DNA of 64,000 nt from CPC320 sp002336405 (lineage in GTDB: Bacteria > Pseudomonadota > Alphaproteobacteria > Rhodobacterales > Rhodobacteraceae). A program made the position numbers and the translations under genes. Every line of letters begins with the position of its first letter. The stretch's first letter is position 1. Location: NCBI GenBank assembly GCA_949372595.1, contig CASIAN010000002.1, forward strand, positions 1 to 64,000. The letters are read 5' to 3'. Shown here in pieces: positions 9,242-17,741 of this stretch. Below the pieces are notes generated by a model. That model saw nothing but the letters and a program-made list of their open reading frames with translations, had not been told where the DNA came from and did not search any database.

Positions 9242-9968
9242 CTAAGGCTCCTTTTTGTATACGGTAATGATATCGCCCAGAAAACGTCATGCCCAGCGAA
9301 GAGTAAAGACTGTTTGCGGCAGTATTGGCCTCGGTACACAGAACCGCAAGTCGGGTGGCACCTTGTTCTGCGGCCCAGAAAGCGGCAGCGCGCATCAGCC
9401 ATGTTGCCACTTTCTGACCGCGTTGCTGGGCCAAAACTTCAACCGCGTGCACCATGGCGGTTCCTGCATGGATGGCTGCAAAACCGGTCGCAGCAGGACG
9501 GTTGTTCCACCGTCCGAAAAGACTGGTCTTTTTGGCGGTTGTGCGCTGCATGATGCTCAATCGCGGCCGGGTGATACCGCCTGCCGCCCAAATATCATAC
9601 TGAATTTGCAAAGGTTCCCAAATACAGAACATAGATGTCCTTGGTGGCCGCTGAGTTGCAATATTTGCAATTGGCGCTTGATAAAGATTTGTTGGGTCGA
9701 TCATCTCGTAGCCGGCGTTAGCCAAAAGCGCATCGAGATCGGCTTCCCCGTCTCGCAGCATGAACAAAGGTCTCTGACCAAGTTCCTGCATTGCGCTTTC
9801 TGCCTGTTGTATATCTATTGGCTGCACGGAACCGTCCGCTGTGGCTGCTGAAACCCGTTTGCCGCCGCCTTGGCCATCCCGGATTGTCCATTGGCCTGCA
9901 CGGTGCAGCTTGGCGGCAGGCCAGGTTTCGGCGATCACATCATACAGCGTATTTGGCATAAAACTCAT
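9231..9968 (-). CDS. GNAT-family N-acetyltransferase
   Basis: The 245-residue protein has a C-terminal GNAT fold. 'MVHAVEVLAQQRGQKVATWL' fits the acetyl-CoA pyrophosphate loop (Q/RxxGxG/A region), and it is followed by 'AVLCTEANTAANSLYSSLGM', a standard motif B and C-terminal region. The N-terminal half is less conserved. The substrate is not predictable. The start overlaps the cinA stop by 4 bp, and the end overlaps the AhpD-like gene by 11 bp. Confidence 0.8.
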   Translation of the reverse strand: MSFMPNTLYDVIAETWPAAKLHRAGQWTIRDGQGGGKRVSAATADGSVQPIDIQQAESAMQELGQRPLFMLRDGEADLDALLANAGYEMIDPTNLYQAPIANIATQRPPRTSMFCIWEPLQIQYDIWAAGGITRPRLSIMQRTTAKKTSLFGRWNNRPAATGFAAIHAGTAMVHAVEVLAQQRGQKVATWLMRAAAFWAAEQGATRLAVLCTEANTAANSLYSSLGMTFSGRYHYRIQKGALDEH

Positions 9969-10687
9969 TGCGAAAAGACACCCCGAAGGCGGGCCAACGC
10001 GGCTGAAACGTGGGCCTCATTGGTGCCGCGGACAACGATATTGGCACCATACAGACCGTCTTTTTGAAATGGATAGGACCCTATGGAGAGATCTGAGTAT
10101 TCTTCAGCCAGCGCCGCCAGTGGTCCGGCAATATCACCCTCGCCACGGTCGATGCGCAGGGTCTGGCTCAGCAGTGGTGCGCCACCGGTGAGCCCGGGTA
10201 AAACGCTGGCAACCATAGCTTGAAATACTGCTGGAACGCCGGCCATGACATGCACGTTTTCAAGGGTAAAACCCGGTGCGACCGACACTGGATTGTCGAT
10301 CAATGTGGCCCCATCGGGAATGCGGGCCATGCGCAAACGTGCGGCGTTCAATTCAATGCCCTGACGGTCATAATAGGCGGCAAGAAGCGCCCGCGCATCG
10401 CTGCGGATGTCGATCGGGCGGTCAAAGGCGGCTGCGATGCAATCGGCGGTGATGTCATCATGCGTCGGGCCAATACCACCGCTAGTAATTACCGTGTCAT
10501 GGGCCGCTGACAGCGCTGTCACGGCCGCGATGATCGCGGCCTTGTCATCACTGACCACACGCACTTCTTTCAGGTCGATACCGATTTTGGTCAATGCGCC
10601 TGCAAGATAATACATATTGGCATCGCGCGTGCGCCCCGAAAGAATTTCATCGCCGATTACCAGCATTGCGGCGGTTGGGTTTGTCAT
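9965..10687 (-). CDS. cinA: CinA-type competence/damage-inducible protein, molybdopterin-binding domain only
   Basis: The 240-residue protein consists of the MoCF/CinA N-terminal domain. It has 'VIGDEILSGRTRDANMYYLA' at the start and 'SGGIGPTHDDITADC' near residue 68. It lacks the C-terminal NMN-deamidase (PncC) domain found in full-length CinA, as is common for the alphaproteobacterial form. Its biochemical role is uncertain (nucleotide pyrophosphatase activity is known for some CinA COG1058 domains). It is the first gene of the overlapping minus-strand unit and is divergent from sfsA. Confidence 0.83.
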   Translation of the reverse strand: MTNPTAAMLVIGDEILSGRTRDANMYYLAGALTKIGIDLKEVRVVSDDKAAIIAAVTALSAAHDTVITSGGIGPTHDDITADCIAAAFDRPIDIRSDARALLAAYYDRQGIELNAARLRMARIPDGATLIDNPVSVAPGFTLENVHVMAGVPAVFQAMVASVLPGLTGGAPLLSQTLRIDRGEGDIAGPLAALAEEYSDLSIGSYPFQKDGLYGANIVVRGTNEAHVSAALARLRGVFSQ

Positions 10688-10870
10688 ATGTCGAATTGCC
10701 TTTTGTCTAAGTTATGCGCAGCTTAGGCGGTGCGGTGTCGGTTTCCAATGCTGTTTTGTTACCAAATTAGCTTTGTTCGAAAAGCAAGCGCGTTTATCTG
10801 TCTTTCCAGACGCTTTGGCGTCGCGGCCGGTGTCTGGATGTCATGTGGTAGTTGCGGTATGAATCAACGC

Positions 10871-11572
10871 ATGCAATTTTCCGCCCCCTTGATCCCCGCG
10901 CTACTGATTCGGCGCTATAAACGATTTTTGGCTGATGTGCGGCTCGAAGACGGACGCGAAGTCACCGTTCATTGTGCCAATCCAGGCTCGATGTTGGGGC
11001 TGGCGACACCGGGCATGCGGGTTTGGGTTGAGCCCAACGATGATCCCAAGCGCAAGCTGCGCTATGGATGGCGCCTGGTAGAGCTGCCTGACGGTCATTT
11101 CGTTGGTGTCGACACCGGATTGCCCAACCGTCTTGTCAAAGCGGCTTTGCATGCTGGTGTGATTCCCGGTTTGCCGGTTTATGATACAGTGCGCCCCGAG
11201 GTGAAATATGGGCAGAACAGTCGGGTTGATTTTGTGCTGGGAACCTCTGGTCAGCCAGACAACTACCTAGAGGTTAAAAGCGTTACATTGTGCCGTCAGC
11301 CGGGGCTGGCCGAGTTTCCGGACAGTGTGACCAAGCGCGGTGCGAAACATTTGGCCGACCTGGCGTTTATGGTGGCCCAGGGCCAGCACGCAACGCTGCT
11401 GTATCTGGTGCAACGCAGTGATTGTTCTGCGGTGGCGGTGGCATCGGATATCGACCCCGGATATGCGGCTGCTTTTGCCGAGGCCCGGGCAAACGGTGTT
11501 GTGGTCCTTTGTATTGATTGCGATGTTTCGCCCAAAGAGATCACGCTTGGCCGAACAATTATGCAGCATTAA
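10871..11572 (+). CDS. sfsA: SfsA, sugar fermentation stimulation protein homologue
   Basis: With a start at MQFSAPLIPALLIRRYKRF the protein is 233 residues, close to the 234 of E. coli SfsA, and shares its opening (PL...LI.RYKRFLADV). An in-frame start at 10730 would add 47 residues that are not part of the family. Conserved blocks include 'NPGSMLGLATPG' and 'EVKSVTL', which suggest a nuclease-like fold. SfsA was first linked to maltose metabolism regulation and DNA binding in E. coli; its exact activity is unclear. It stands alone, divergent from cinA. Confidence 0.88.
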   Translation: MQFSAPLIPALLIRRYKRFLADVRLEDGREVTVHCANPGSMLGLATPGMRVWVEPNDDPKRKLRYGWRLVELPDGHFVGVDTGLPNRLVKAALHAGVIPGLPVYDTVRPEVKYGQNSRVDFVLGTSGQPDNYLEVKSVTLCRQPGLAEFPDSVTKRGAKHLADLAFMVAQGQHATLLYLVQRSDCSAVAVASDIDPGYAAAFAEARANGVVVLCIDCDVSPKEITLGRTIMQH

Positions 11573-11660
11573 ACGAAGCCTCTGGTCCTTTACTATAATT
11601 AGTTGTAAAATGGTCGTTGTTTAACTCACTGGCAATTTAGAGACCTTTGGAGAAACCACC

Positions 11661-12491
11661 TTGCAAAAAGAAGCACGTGGACAACAGACGCGCGATGGTA
11701 TTCGGCTCTTTCAAGAGGTGGATTTTGTTGGCATGCGAGCGGCTGGAAAATTGGCTGCACAAATCTTGGATGAAATCTCTGATGAGGTTGTGGTCGGCCA
11801 GACCACAGGCGAAATTGACAAGATGATTGAACAAAAAGTTACGGCCGCTGGCGCGCAATCAGCGACGATCGGCTATAAGGGCTATCGTCATGCCAGTTGT
11901 ATCAGTCTTAATCATGTGGTCTGTCACGGCATTCCAGGTGATAAAAAACTCAAAGATGGAGACATCTTGAACATTGATGTGACGGTGATTGTGGATGGCT
12001 GGTATGGAGATACCTCCCGGATGTTCATTGCGGGCAAGCTTGACCGCAAATCCGAAAGATTGATCCAAGTGACGCATGATTCGCTGTTCAAGGGGATTGA
12101 GGCAGTGAAGCCCGGCAATACCTTTGGTGATATTGGCCATGCGATTCAAAGTTTCGTCGAAGGACACCGCATGTCGGTGGTGCGCGATTTCTGTGGCCAC
12201 GGGCTGGGGCGGGTATTTCACGCACCGCCTAACGTGCTGCATTATGGCCGCGCCGGGACCGGCCCTGTTCTGCAAGAGGGAATGTTTTTCACGATTGAAC
12301 CAATGGTCAATTTGGGCCGGCCTGAAACTAAAGTGTTGGCGGATGACTGGACGGCGGTGACCCGCGATAGATCCCTGTCGGCGCAGTTTGAGCATTCGGT
12401 TGGGGTCACGGCCGCTGGGTGCGAAATTTTCACTCTTTCGCCCAGCAACCGGTTTCATCCGACCTATGCCATGCCTAACATCCCAGCCTGA
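11661..12491 (+). CDS. map: Type I methionine aminopeptidase
   Basis: The enzyme removes N-terminal methionine from nascent proteins. The metal ligands of type I MetAPs are visible: D in 'NIDVTVIVDGWYGDTS' (two aspartates), H in 'FCGHGLGRVFH', E in 'FFTIEPMVN' and E in 'AQFEHSVGVT'. 'SLNHVVCHGIP' holds the conserved substrate His. The start is a TTG with GGAG eight bases upstream; the next internal ATG would remove the helix present in family members. At 276 residues it has the usual length. It appears monocistronic and convergent with rsmD. Confidence 0.94.
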   Translation: MQKEARGQQTRDGIRLFQEVDFVGMRAAGKLAAQILDEISDEVVVGQTTGEIDKMIEQKVTAAGAQSATIGYKGYRHASCISLNHVVCHGIPGDKKLKDGDILNIDVTVIVDGWYGDTSRMFIAGKLDRKSERLIQVTHDSLFKGIEAVKPGNTFGDIGHAIQSFVEGHRMSVVRDFCGHGLGRVFHAPPNVLHYGRAGTGPVLQEGMFFTIEPMVNLGRPETKVLADDWTAVTRDRSLSAQFEHSVGVTAAGCEIFTLSPSNRFHPTYAMPNIPA

Positions 12492-12540
12492 TGGCATTGA
12501 TGGGCTGCTAAAAGCTGTCGCGTATGTATCAGGGTCTGTT

Positions 12541-13104
12541 CTAGGATTGGTATCGCAAAATTGAAATGGTGGTGTCGCCATACCGGCGGGTATCAAGCAG
12601 CTCACAAGCCTCGGGTATTGTGATGGCGGTGTTTTCTTCCCAAACCACAAGCGCGTCTGATGCGATCCAGCCCCCGGCTTGCGCCGAGGCAAATGCCGCC
12701 TCCCCCCACCCCATGCCGTAAGGTGGATCCAGAAATACCAACCCAAAGGGGTCGATTGGTCGGGGCCCAAGCCTGCGTGCGTCGCGGCGCAGGATAGTGG
12801 TGGTTTCTTGCGCATTACACAACGCCACATTCCGCCGGATCAGTTTGAGGGCCGCTTTGCCATCATCGACAAAGGTCACGTCGGCCGCACCGCGCGACAG
12901 GGCCTCTAGACCCAGCGCACCTGTGCCAGCAAACAGGTCAAGCGCGGATATGCCGCTGATGGCATCGCCAAAACGTCCACCTGCGAGTACGTTGAACAGG
13001 CTCTCACGCACCCGGTCGGTGGTTGGGCGCAGATGGGCGCTTGGGTCGCCTTTGCCGACGGGCGTCAAGGCGCGGCCTCGATAGTCTCCGGCAATAATCC
13101 TCAC
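12541..13104 (-). CDS. rsmD: 16S rRNA (guanine966-N2)-methyltransferase
   Basis: The 187-residue protein has the RsmD start (MRIIAGDYRGRAL), the SAM-binding motif I 'ALDLFAGTGALGLEALSRGA' and the N-methylation motif 'VFLDPPYGMG'. It methylates G966 of 16S rRNA during 30S assembly. It overlaps the stop of the upstream flavoprotein by 4 bp, so the two are co-transcribed although their functions are not obviously connected. Confidence 0.93.
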   Translation of the reverse strand: MRIIAGDYRGRALTPVGKGDPSAHLRPTTDRVRESLFNVLAGGRFGDAISGISALDLFAGTGALGLEALSRGAADVTFVDDGKAALKLIRRNVALCNAQETTTILRRDARRLGPRPIDPFGLVFLDPPYGMGWGEAAFASAQAGGWIASDALVVWEENTAITIPEACELLDTRRYGDTTISILRYQS

Positions 13105-14312
13105 GGCTTTAGCAGGGCTTTGAGGTCGGTTTTAGGATCTTCAATCACCTGAGGTGCAGGTGATTTTTCGGCTTCGATCAACCGCTTGCCGATCATATAA
13201 GCACGGGGATCATTGGCGGCGTCCACTGCCAGCAAACTGGTTTTATTGTAGTACCAGAAAGACACCGCACCGTCTTTTTCGCCGGGGCGAGTGACCACGC
13301 GGTCATAGCCGCTGTTCAATCCGGCAATTTGAAGTTTTACATCGTATTGATCTGACCAAAACCAGGGCATTGGGTGATAGGGTTGATTGCCGCCCAGCAT
13401 GTTTTTGGCCACAATTTCAGCCTGGTCTATAGCGTTTTGAACGCTTTCAAGACGAATTTGGCGACCGCGATAGGGCAGGGACGCGCAATCGCCTGCGGCC
13501 CATATATGCGGGTCAGAGCTTTGCCCCAGCACGTTGGTTTTGATGCCGTTGTCAATTTCCAGACCGGCTTGTTCCGCAAGGTCGGTGGCCGGGGTGACGC
13601 CGACGCCGGCGATGACAAAATCCACAGCCAGCTCTGACCCGTCTGTCAGGGCGGCCCCTGTCACGGCGCCGGTGCCGAAAAGCTGCTCAAGTCCGACGCC
13701 TTCGCGGATATCAACGCCATGCAACTGGTGCAGGTTGCGGAAAAAATCTGAGGTTTGCGGCGCGGCCACCCGCTGGAGTATGCGGTCGGCCATTTCCACC
13801 AGCGTCACCTCAAGCCCTTTGGTGGCAGCCACTGCCGCGGCCTCAAGCCCGATATAGCCACCGCCGACGATCAGTATGCGAGCCTTTGCGTCAAACCGTG
13901 GGGCCATGGCATCAACATCGCTCAGGCTGCGTACCACGTGCACACCGTCCAAGGCCCCGCCAATGGAGGCTGGCAGTAACCGTGGCACCGACCCGGTGGT
14001 CAGTGCCAGCTCGTCGTAGGAAATAACCTCGTTATCCAGAAAAATGCAGCGGGTGTTTGGATCAATTTTTGTAATTGGCTGGCCCAATCGCAGGGTGATG
14101 TCATTCTCGCGATAAAACTTCTCGGGGCGCAAATAAAGGCGGTCTAAGGGCATGTCGCCTAACAGATACTTTTTGGACAATGGCGGGCGCTGATAGGGGG
14201 GGTGGCGTTCCGCGCCGATAAGTGTCACCTTGCCATCAAATCCGCTGTTACGCAGCTTGGCAACCAAAGATGATCCCGCCTGTCCGGCCCCGATTGCAAC
14301 AATATGCGCCAT
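13101..14312 (-). CDS. Ferredoxin/rubredoxin-reductase-type NAD(P)H flavoprotein
   Basis: The 403-residue protein has two Rossmann dinucleotide motifs: FAD-binding 'IVAIGAGQAGSSLVAKLR' at the N-terminus and NAD(P)H-binding 'ILIVGGGYIGLEAAAVAA' near residue 145. The second FAD contact is 'WAAGDCASLPY' near residue 270. This arrangement and length fit ferredoxin reductases of the type feeding P450s or ring-hydroxylating oxygenases. No ferredoxin or oxygenase gene is adjacent, so its electron-transfer partner must lie elsewhere. It overlaps rsmD by 4 bp. Confidence 0.88.
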   Translation of the reverse strand: MAHIVAIGAGQAGSSLVAKLRNSGFDGKVTLIGAERHPPYQRPPLSKKYLLGDMPLDRLYLRPEKFYRENDITLRLGQPITKIDPNTRCIFLDNEVISYDELALTTGSVPRLLPASIGGALDGVHVVRSLSDVDAMAPRFDAKARILIVGGGYIGLEAAAVAATKGLEVTLVEMADRILQRVAAPQTSDFFRNLHQLHGVDIREGVGLEQLFGTGAVTGAALTDGSELAVDFVIAGVGVTPATDLAEQAGLEIDNGIKTNVLGQSSDPHIWAAGDCASLPYRGRQIRLESVQNAIDQAEIVAKNMLGGNQPYHPMPWFWSDQYDVKLQIAGLNSGYDRVVTRPGEKDGAVSFWYYNKTSLLAVDAANDPRAYMIGKRLIEAEKSPAPQVIEDPKTDLKALLKP

Positions 14313-14400
14313 AAACCGCCCTTCTCAAATTCTCGATCTGTTTTACAGCGTCAGCCTATATGCTATTAGGGCGTGAATACAATCTATCAGAGAGATTTTT

Positions 14401-14889
14401 ATGGCTATTTTCATAGGTGAACGGCTTCCCGATGCGACACTTTTTGAAGTCGGACCCGATGGGCATCAACTGGTGTCCTTGCACGATAAATTGCGGGGGC
14501 GCAAAGTGGTGGTCTTTGCCGTTGCAGGAGCGTTTGCAGATATCTGCAACTTGTCACATATGCCAGGCTATATGCGCAATATGGAGGCGTTTGCCGCCAA
14601 GGGCGTCGACGAGGTGATCTGCCTGAGCGTCAATGATCCTCTGGTGATGAAGGCTTGGGGCAAGGCCACAGGCGCATTTAGTGCTGGCGTGACCCTGCTG
14701 GCTGACACCAACAGTGGTTTTACCTCTGGCACCGGGATGAATTTTGACTTTCCCGATGACGGCATGATTGCGCGATCAAAGCGATATGCGATGGTGGTTG
14801 AAGACGGGCTGGTGTTGACCCTGCAAGAAGAAATCCACGCTGGCATGTGCGAGGTGTCGACCGCGCCTGCAATTTTGGAACTTTTGTAA
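14401..14889 (+). CDS. Prx5-type peroxiredoxin with altered active-site motif
   Basis: The 162-residue protein aligns with the Prx5/AhpE-type peroxiredoxin ('hybrid peroxiredoxin') length and secondary structure: a thioredoxin fold, 'RSKRYAMVVEDG' near residue 123, and a peroxidatic cysteine at residue 49. The usual PxxxTxxC active-site signature reads A42 GAF A46 DI C49. Both the proline and the catalytic threonine are replaced by alanine while the cysteine stays. Peroxidase activity may therefore be reduced or changed. A good Shine-Dalgarno (AGAGA) precedes the ATG. It is single and convergent with the pterin dehydratase gene. Confidence 0.8.
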   Translation: MAIFIGERLPDATLFEVGPDGHQLVSLHDKLRGRKVVVFAVAGAFADICNLSHMPGYMRNMEAFAAKGVDEVICLSVNDPLVMKAWGKATGAFSAGVTLLADTNSGFTSGTGMNFDFPDDGMIARSKRYAMVVEDGLVLTLQEEIHAGMCEVSTAPAILELL

Positions 14890-14896
14890 GGCCCGC

Positions 14897-15196
14897 TTAA
14901 TCCAGTGGCAGGCGATCCATGCGGCTGGCAAGCGCAATATCCAGATCGGTCAAACCATCGGCGTCATGGGTCGTCAAGGTCACCGTGACCCGATTGTAGA
15001 CATTGCGCCATTCGGGATGGTGATTCAGCGTTTCTGCCCACATTGCGGCCTGTGTCATCCAGCCAAAGGCTTCGATGAAATTTTTGAATTTATAGTTTTT
15101 GGTGATTGCGTCTCGATCAGCCTCGAGGGACCAGCCATTGCCCAGCAGCGGTGACAGGTTCGCGTCGCGTTCGGCGGCGGATAGTTTTTCAGTCAT
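14897..15196 (-). CDS. phhB: 4a-hydroxytetrahydrobiopterin dehydratase
   Basis: The 99-residue protein has the pterin-4a-carbinolamine dehydratase signature 'HHPEWRNVYNRVTVTL', with the catalytic histidines and the downstream 'T.H...GLT..D..LA' pattern. It dehydrates the 4a-hydroxy product of pterin-dependent hydroxylases such as phenylalanine hydroxylase. No hydroxylase gene is nearby. Its start overlaps the stop of the upstream DUF482 gene by 4 bp. Confidence 0.92.
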   Translation of the reverse strand: MTEKLSAAERDANLSPLLGNGWSLEADRDAITKNYKFKNFIEAFGWMTQAAMWAETLNHHPEWRNVYNRVTVTLTTHDADGLTDLDIALASRMDRLPLD

Positions 15197-16377
15197 TGTT
15201 TTTCCTCTATCTGGATTTTTTTGAAGGGACCATAAGACGTTAATATCTCAATGTCTTGCTCTACGGCCGCCTTTTCGGCAACCAGATACTGGTCGACGGC
15301 TTTGGCAAAACCGGGGTCGCGAAACCAGTGCAATGAGTGATTGGTAATGGGCAGATAGCCCCGTGCCAATTTGTGTTCGCCCTGAGCGCCGGCTTCGACC
15401 CGCACCAATCCATGAGCAATCGCATAGTCGATGGCTTGATAATAACAGGCCTCAAAATGCAGGCAGGGGTGGTCTTCGCTGCACCCCCAATACCGACCAA
15501 AGATTGCATCGCGCCCGATAAAATTTAGTGCGCCCGCAATATCGTGACCGTCGCGGTGAGCCATTACCAGCGCAATATCCTGCCCCATGGCTTGTTGTGC
15601 AATGTCGAAAAATTCACGGGTCAAATAAGGCGATCCCCATTTTCGCGCTCCGGTGTCTTGATAGAACTGCCAAAAACTGTCCCAGTGATGCGGTTTTATA
15701 TCCTCGCCTGTTAGCATCTCAATGGTGCCGCCAAAGCTTTGTGCCTGCGCCCGTTCCTTGCGGATGTTTTTGCGTTTACGCGACGACAGGCTGGCCAAAA
15801 ACCCATCAAAATCGGCATAGCCTTTATTATACCAGTGAAACTGCTGGCTGCTGCGGGTCATGAGACCAAGTTCGGTCCCGGCCTCGGCTTCGTCTGCGGT
15901 GCAAAAGGTTATATGCAGAGATGATAAATCATGATCGGCTGCCAGTTGCATGGCGCCTTTTACCAACGCCGCGCGGCCAACCTGTTCAAACCCATCGCGG
16001 GTTAACAGCCGTCGCCCCGTGACAGGGGTGAACGGCACCGCGATTTGCATTTTGGGGTAATAGTTCCCGCCTGCGCGCTCATAGGCATGGGCCCAGTTGT
16101 GGTCAAAGATGAATTCGCCCTGCGAGTGTGACTTGCCATACAGCGGCGCACAGGCGATCACCTGATCTTGGGATTTCGCCACCAGGTAATGTGGCTGCCA
16201 GCCGCTGCCTGATGAGACCGAGCCGCTGTCTTCCAAGGCTTTGAGAAAGTTATAGGTGGTGAAAGGGTCATAGGGCCGCCCGCCGTCTTTGACCTCGGGA
16301 CAAGCGCAAGTATCCCAGTCATCGGGGGCGATATCGGCCAGCGAGGTCAGGGCCAGAATTTCTATTGTATGTTCCAA
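15193..16377 (-). CDS. DUF482/FemAB-like GNAT acyltransferase
   Basis: This 394-residue protein belongs to the large GNAT/FemAB-like group formerly called DUF482 (COG3146), common in alphaproteobacteria. Recognisable blocks include 'FDHNWAHAYERAGGNYYPK' near residue 95, 'GYADFDGFLASLSSRKRKN' near 190 and 'CYYQAIDYAIAHGLVRVEAG' near 315. Two GNAT-like halves are expected. The substrate is unknown; relatives are annotated as peptidogalycan biosynthesis proteins without strong experimental support. It leads phhB with a 4-bp overlap. Confidence 0.83.
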   Translation of the reverse strand: MEHTIEILALTSLADIAPDDWDTCACPEVKDGGRPYDPFTTYNFLKALEDSGSVSSGSGWQPHYLVAKSQDQVIACAPLYGKSHSQGEFIFDHNWAHAYERAGGNYYPKMQIAVPFTPVTGRRLLTRDGFEQVGRAALVKGAMQLAADHDLSSLHITFCTADEAEAGTELGLMTRSSQQFHWYNKGYADFDGFLASLSSRKRKNIRKERAQAQSFGGTIEMLTGEDIKPHHWDSFWQFYQDTGARKWGSPYLTREFFDIAQQAMGQDIALVMAHRDGHDIAGALNFIGRDAIFGRYWGCSEDHPCLHFEACYYQAIDYAIAHGLVRVEAGAQGEHKLARGYLPITNHSLHWFRDPGFAKAVDQYLVAEKAAVEQDIEILTSYGPFKKIQIEEKQ

Positions 16378-16443
16378 CGGTCTGCTTTCTCGTCTCGGTG
16401 TACGGCTCTTTCCCGGTGTAAAATGGCGCGACTGCGTCTGGGA

Positions 16444-17214
16444 TCAAGGGTGTCTGGTGGGATGATACCCTTCAAACGTGATATTATCTGCGATGTCGCG
16501 CGCGGCTGCCTCGATCGCGGTTGAGCGAATTGTCCAGCTCAAGACCGATGCGCCTTGCGCTTTCAACTCGGCAACCCTGGCGCGTTCCAGATCATCCACG
16601 TCATGGCTGATAAAGCAGGATTTTGTCGGGCGGTAGTCCGGAATGCCCCGCAACCTGTCGCGGGTTCCTGCCGGCAACATGGGCCATTCTTCTGCGGTAA
16701 AGGCCTCGGTGATAAGGCCGCGAGGAAGATCCGGTGCGAGACTGGCCATTTGTAACACTGAATGCGGATTGAATGACATGACTGCAACCAGACCTTGATA
16801 CGTCTTTAGCGCCTGTGCGGTTGCCCGTTCAAGCCGCCCTACGCGGGCACCCATCTGGCCGTCTTGGTCTTTTAACTCGATCAGAAGCGGCGCTTTTTCA
16901 TCAATAAGATCCAGAATTTCTATCAGGGTGGGCAGGGTTTCACCGCCGCTGTTGTCCAGCGTTATTGCGGAGAGATCTGCCGCGGAATGCCGGTTTACAA
17001 ATCCTGTTTGTCCCGTCATCCGGTCAAGTGCATAGTCATGAAATACAATGGCTTGCCCGTCGCTTGACAGCTGTAAATCAATTTCTACCCCATAGCCGCG
17101 CTGTACCGCCGCCAGAATGGCCGCCCGACTATTTTCTGCGCGCTGCGCGTTTTCATCATGCAGGCCGCGGTGCGCGATAGGAGCCTGTAGAAAAGCGTTT
17201 GGCAAATGCATCAT
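16444..17214 (-). CDS. Glycerophosphodiester phosphodiesterase family protein
   Basis: The 256-residue TIM-barrel enzyme shows the GDPD catalytic pattern: 'IAHRGLHDENAQRAENS' (catalytic His and Glu), 'GVEIDLQLSSDG' (metal-binding Glu and Asp) and 'VFHDYALDRMTG' (second catalytic His). It would hydrolyse glycerophosphodiesters to glycerol 3-phosphate and an alcohol, supplying phosphate or recycling lipid headgroups. There is no signal peptide, so it is probably cytoplasmic. It overlaps the RidA gene by 4 bp. Confidence 0.9.
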   Translation of the reverse strand: MMHLPNAFLQAPIAHRGLHDENAQRAENSRAAILAAVQRGYGVEIDLQLSSDGQAIVFHDYALDRMTGQTGFVNRHSAADLSAITLDNSGGETLPTLIEILDLIDEKAPLLIELKDQDGQMGARVGRLERATAQALKTYQGLVAVMSFNPHSVLQMASLAPDLPRGLITEAFTAEEWPMLPAGTRDRLRGIPDYRPTKSCFISHDVDDLERARVAELKAQGASVLSWTIRSTAIEAAARDIADNITFEGYHPTRHP

Positions 17215-17675
17215 TTGATCTGAAATATACCCTCGATCTCAACTGCGACGCCGAGCGGTAGCGCTGCGGCGGACACGGCTGCGCGCGCATGGCGTCCGGT
17301 CTCGCCCAAGGCTTCCACCATAAAGTCCGAGGCGCCGTTGATGACCTGAGGTTGCTCGGTATAGCTGTCGGTTGAATTGACAAACCCGGTAAGCTTTATC
17401 ACTTTGACCAAGCGGTCCAGATCACCGCCACAGGCTGCTTTTACCTGCGCAAGCAGGCTGACGGCGCATAGTTTTGCCGCCTCGGCACCCTCTTGCGTGC
17501 TCATAGACTGACCGACTTTTCCCGTCACCAAGCCATTGGTTCCACCTGAAATCTGGCCGGATACATAGACGATATCACCGACCGTCACATAGGGTACATA
17601 ATTGGCCGCTGGAGCTGGAGCGTCGGGAAGGGTGACACCAAGCTGTGCGAGTTTTGCTTCGAATTGTCCACTCAT
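17211..17675 (-). CDS. RidA/YjgF-family protein
   Basis: The start at 17675 (MSGQFEAKLAQLG) has GGAG eight bases upstream. The in-frame start at 17705 adds ten residues and lacks a good site. The 154-residue protein shows the YjgF/RidA fold with 'YVPYVTVGDIVYVSGQISG' and a C-terminal 'HARAAVSAAALPLGVAVEIE'. It belongs to the longer RidA subfamily (about 150 residues). Canonical RidA deaminates reactive enamines, and the conserved catalytic arginine of that subgroup appears as R in 'HARAAV'. Whether this member is a true RidA deaminase is uncertain. Confidence 0.84.
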   Translation of the reverse strand: MSGQFEAKLAQLGVTLPDAPAPAANYVPYVTVGDIVYVSGQISGGTNGLVTGKVGQSMSTQEGAEAAKLCAVSLLAQVKAACGGDLDRLVKVIKLTGFVNSTDSYTEQPQVINGASDFMVEALGETGRHARAAVSAAALPLGVAVEIEGIFQIK

Positions 17676-17741
17676 GATAACATCTCCAATATAACAGTTT
17701 GCCATTCATTAACTTGGATACCGGGGATCGGAAAGTAAAAT

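Noticed and set aside
11859..12830. 323-residue minus-strand open frame opposite map and rsmD
   Set aside because: It runs antisense to map and its unusual Arg/His/Pro composition mirrors the coding strand; it is a shadow.
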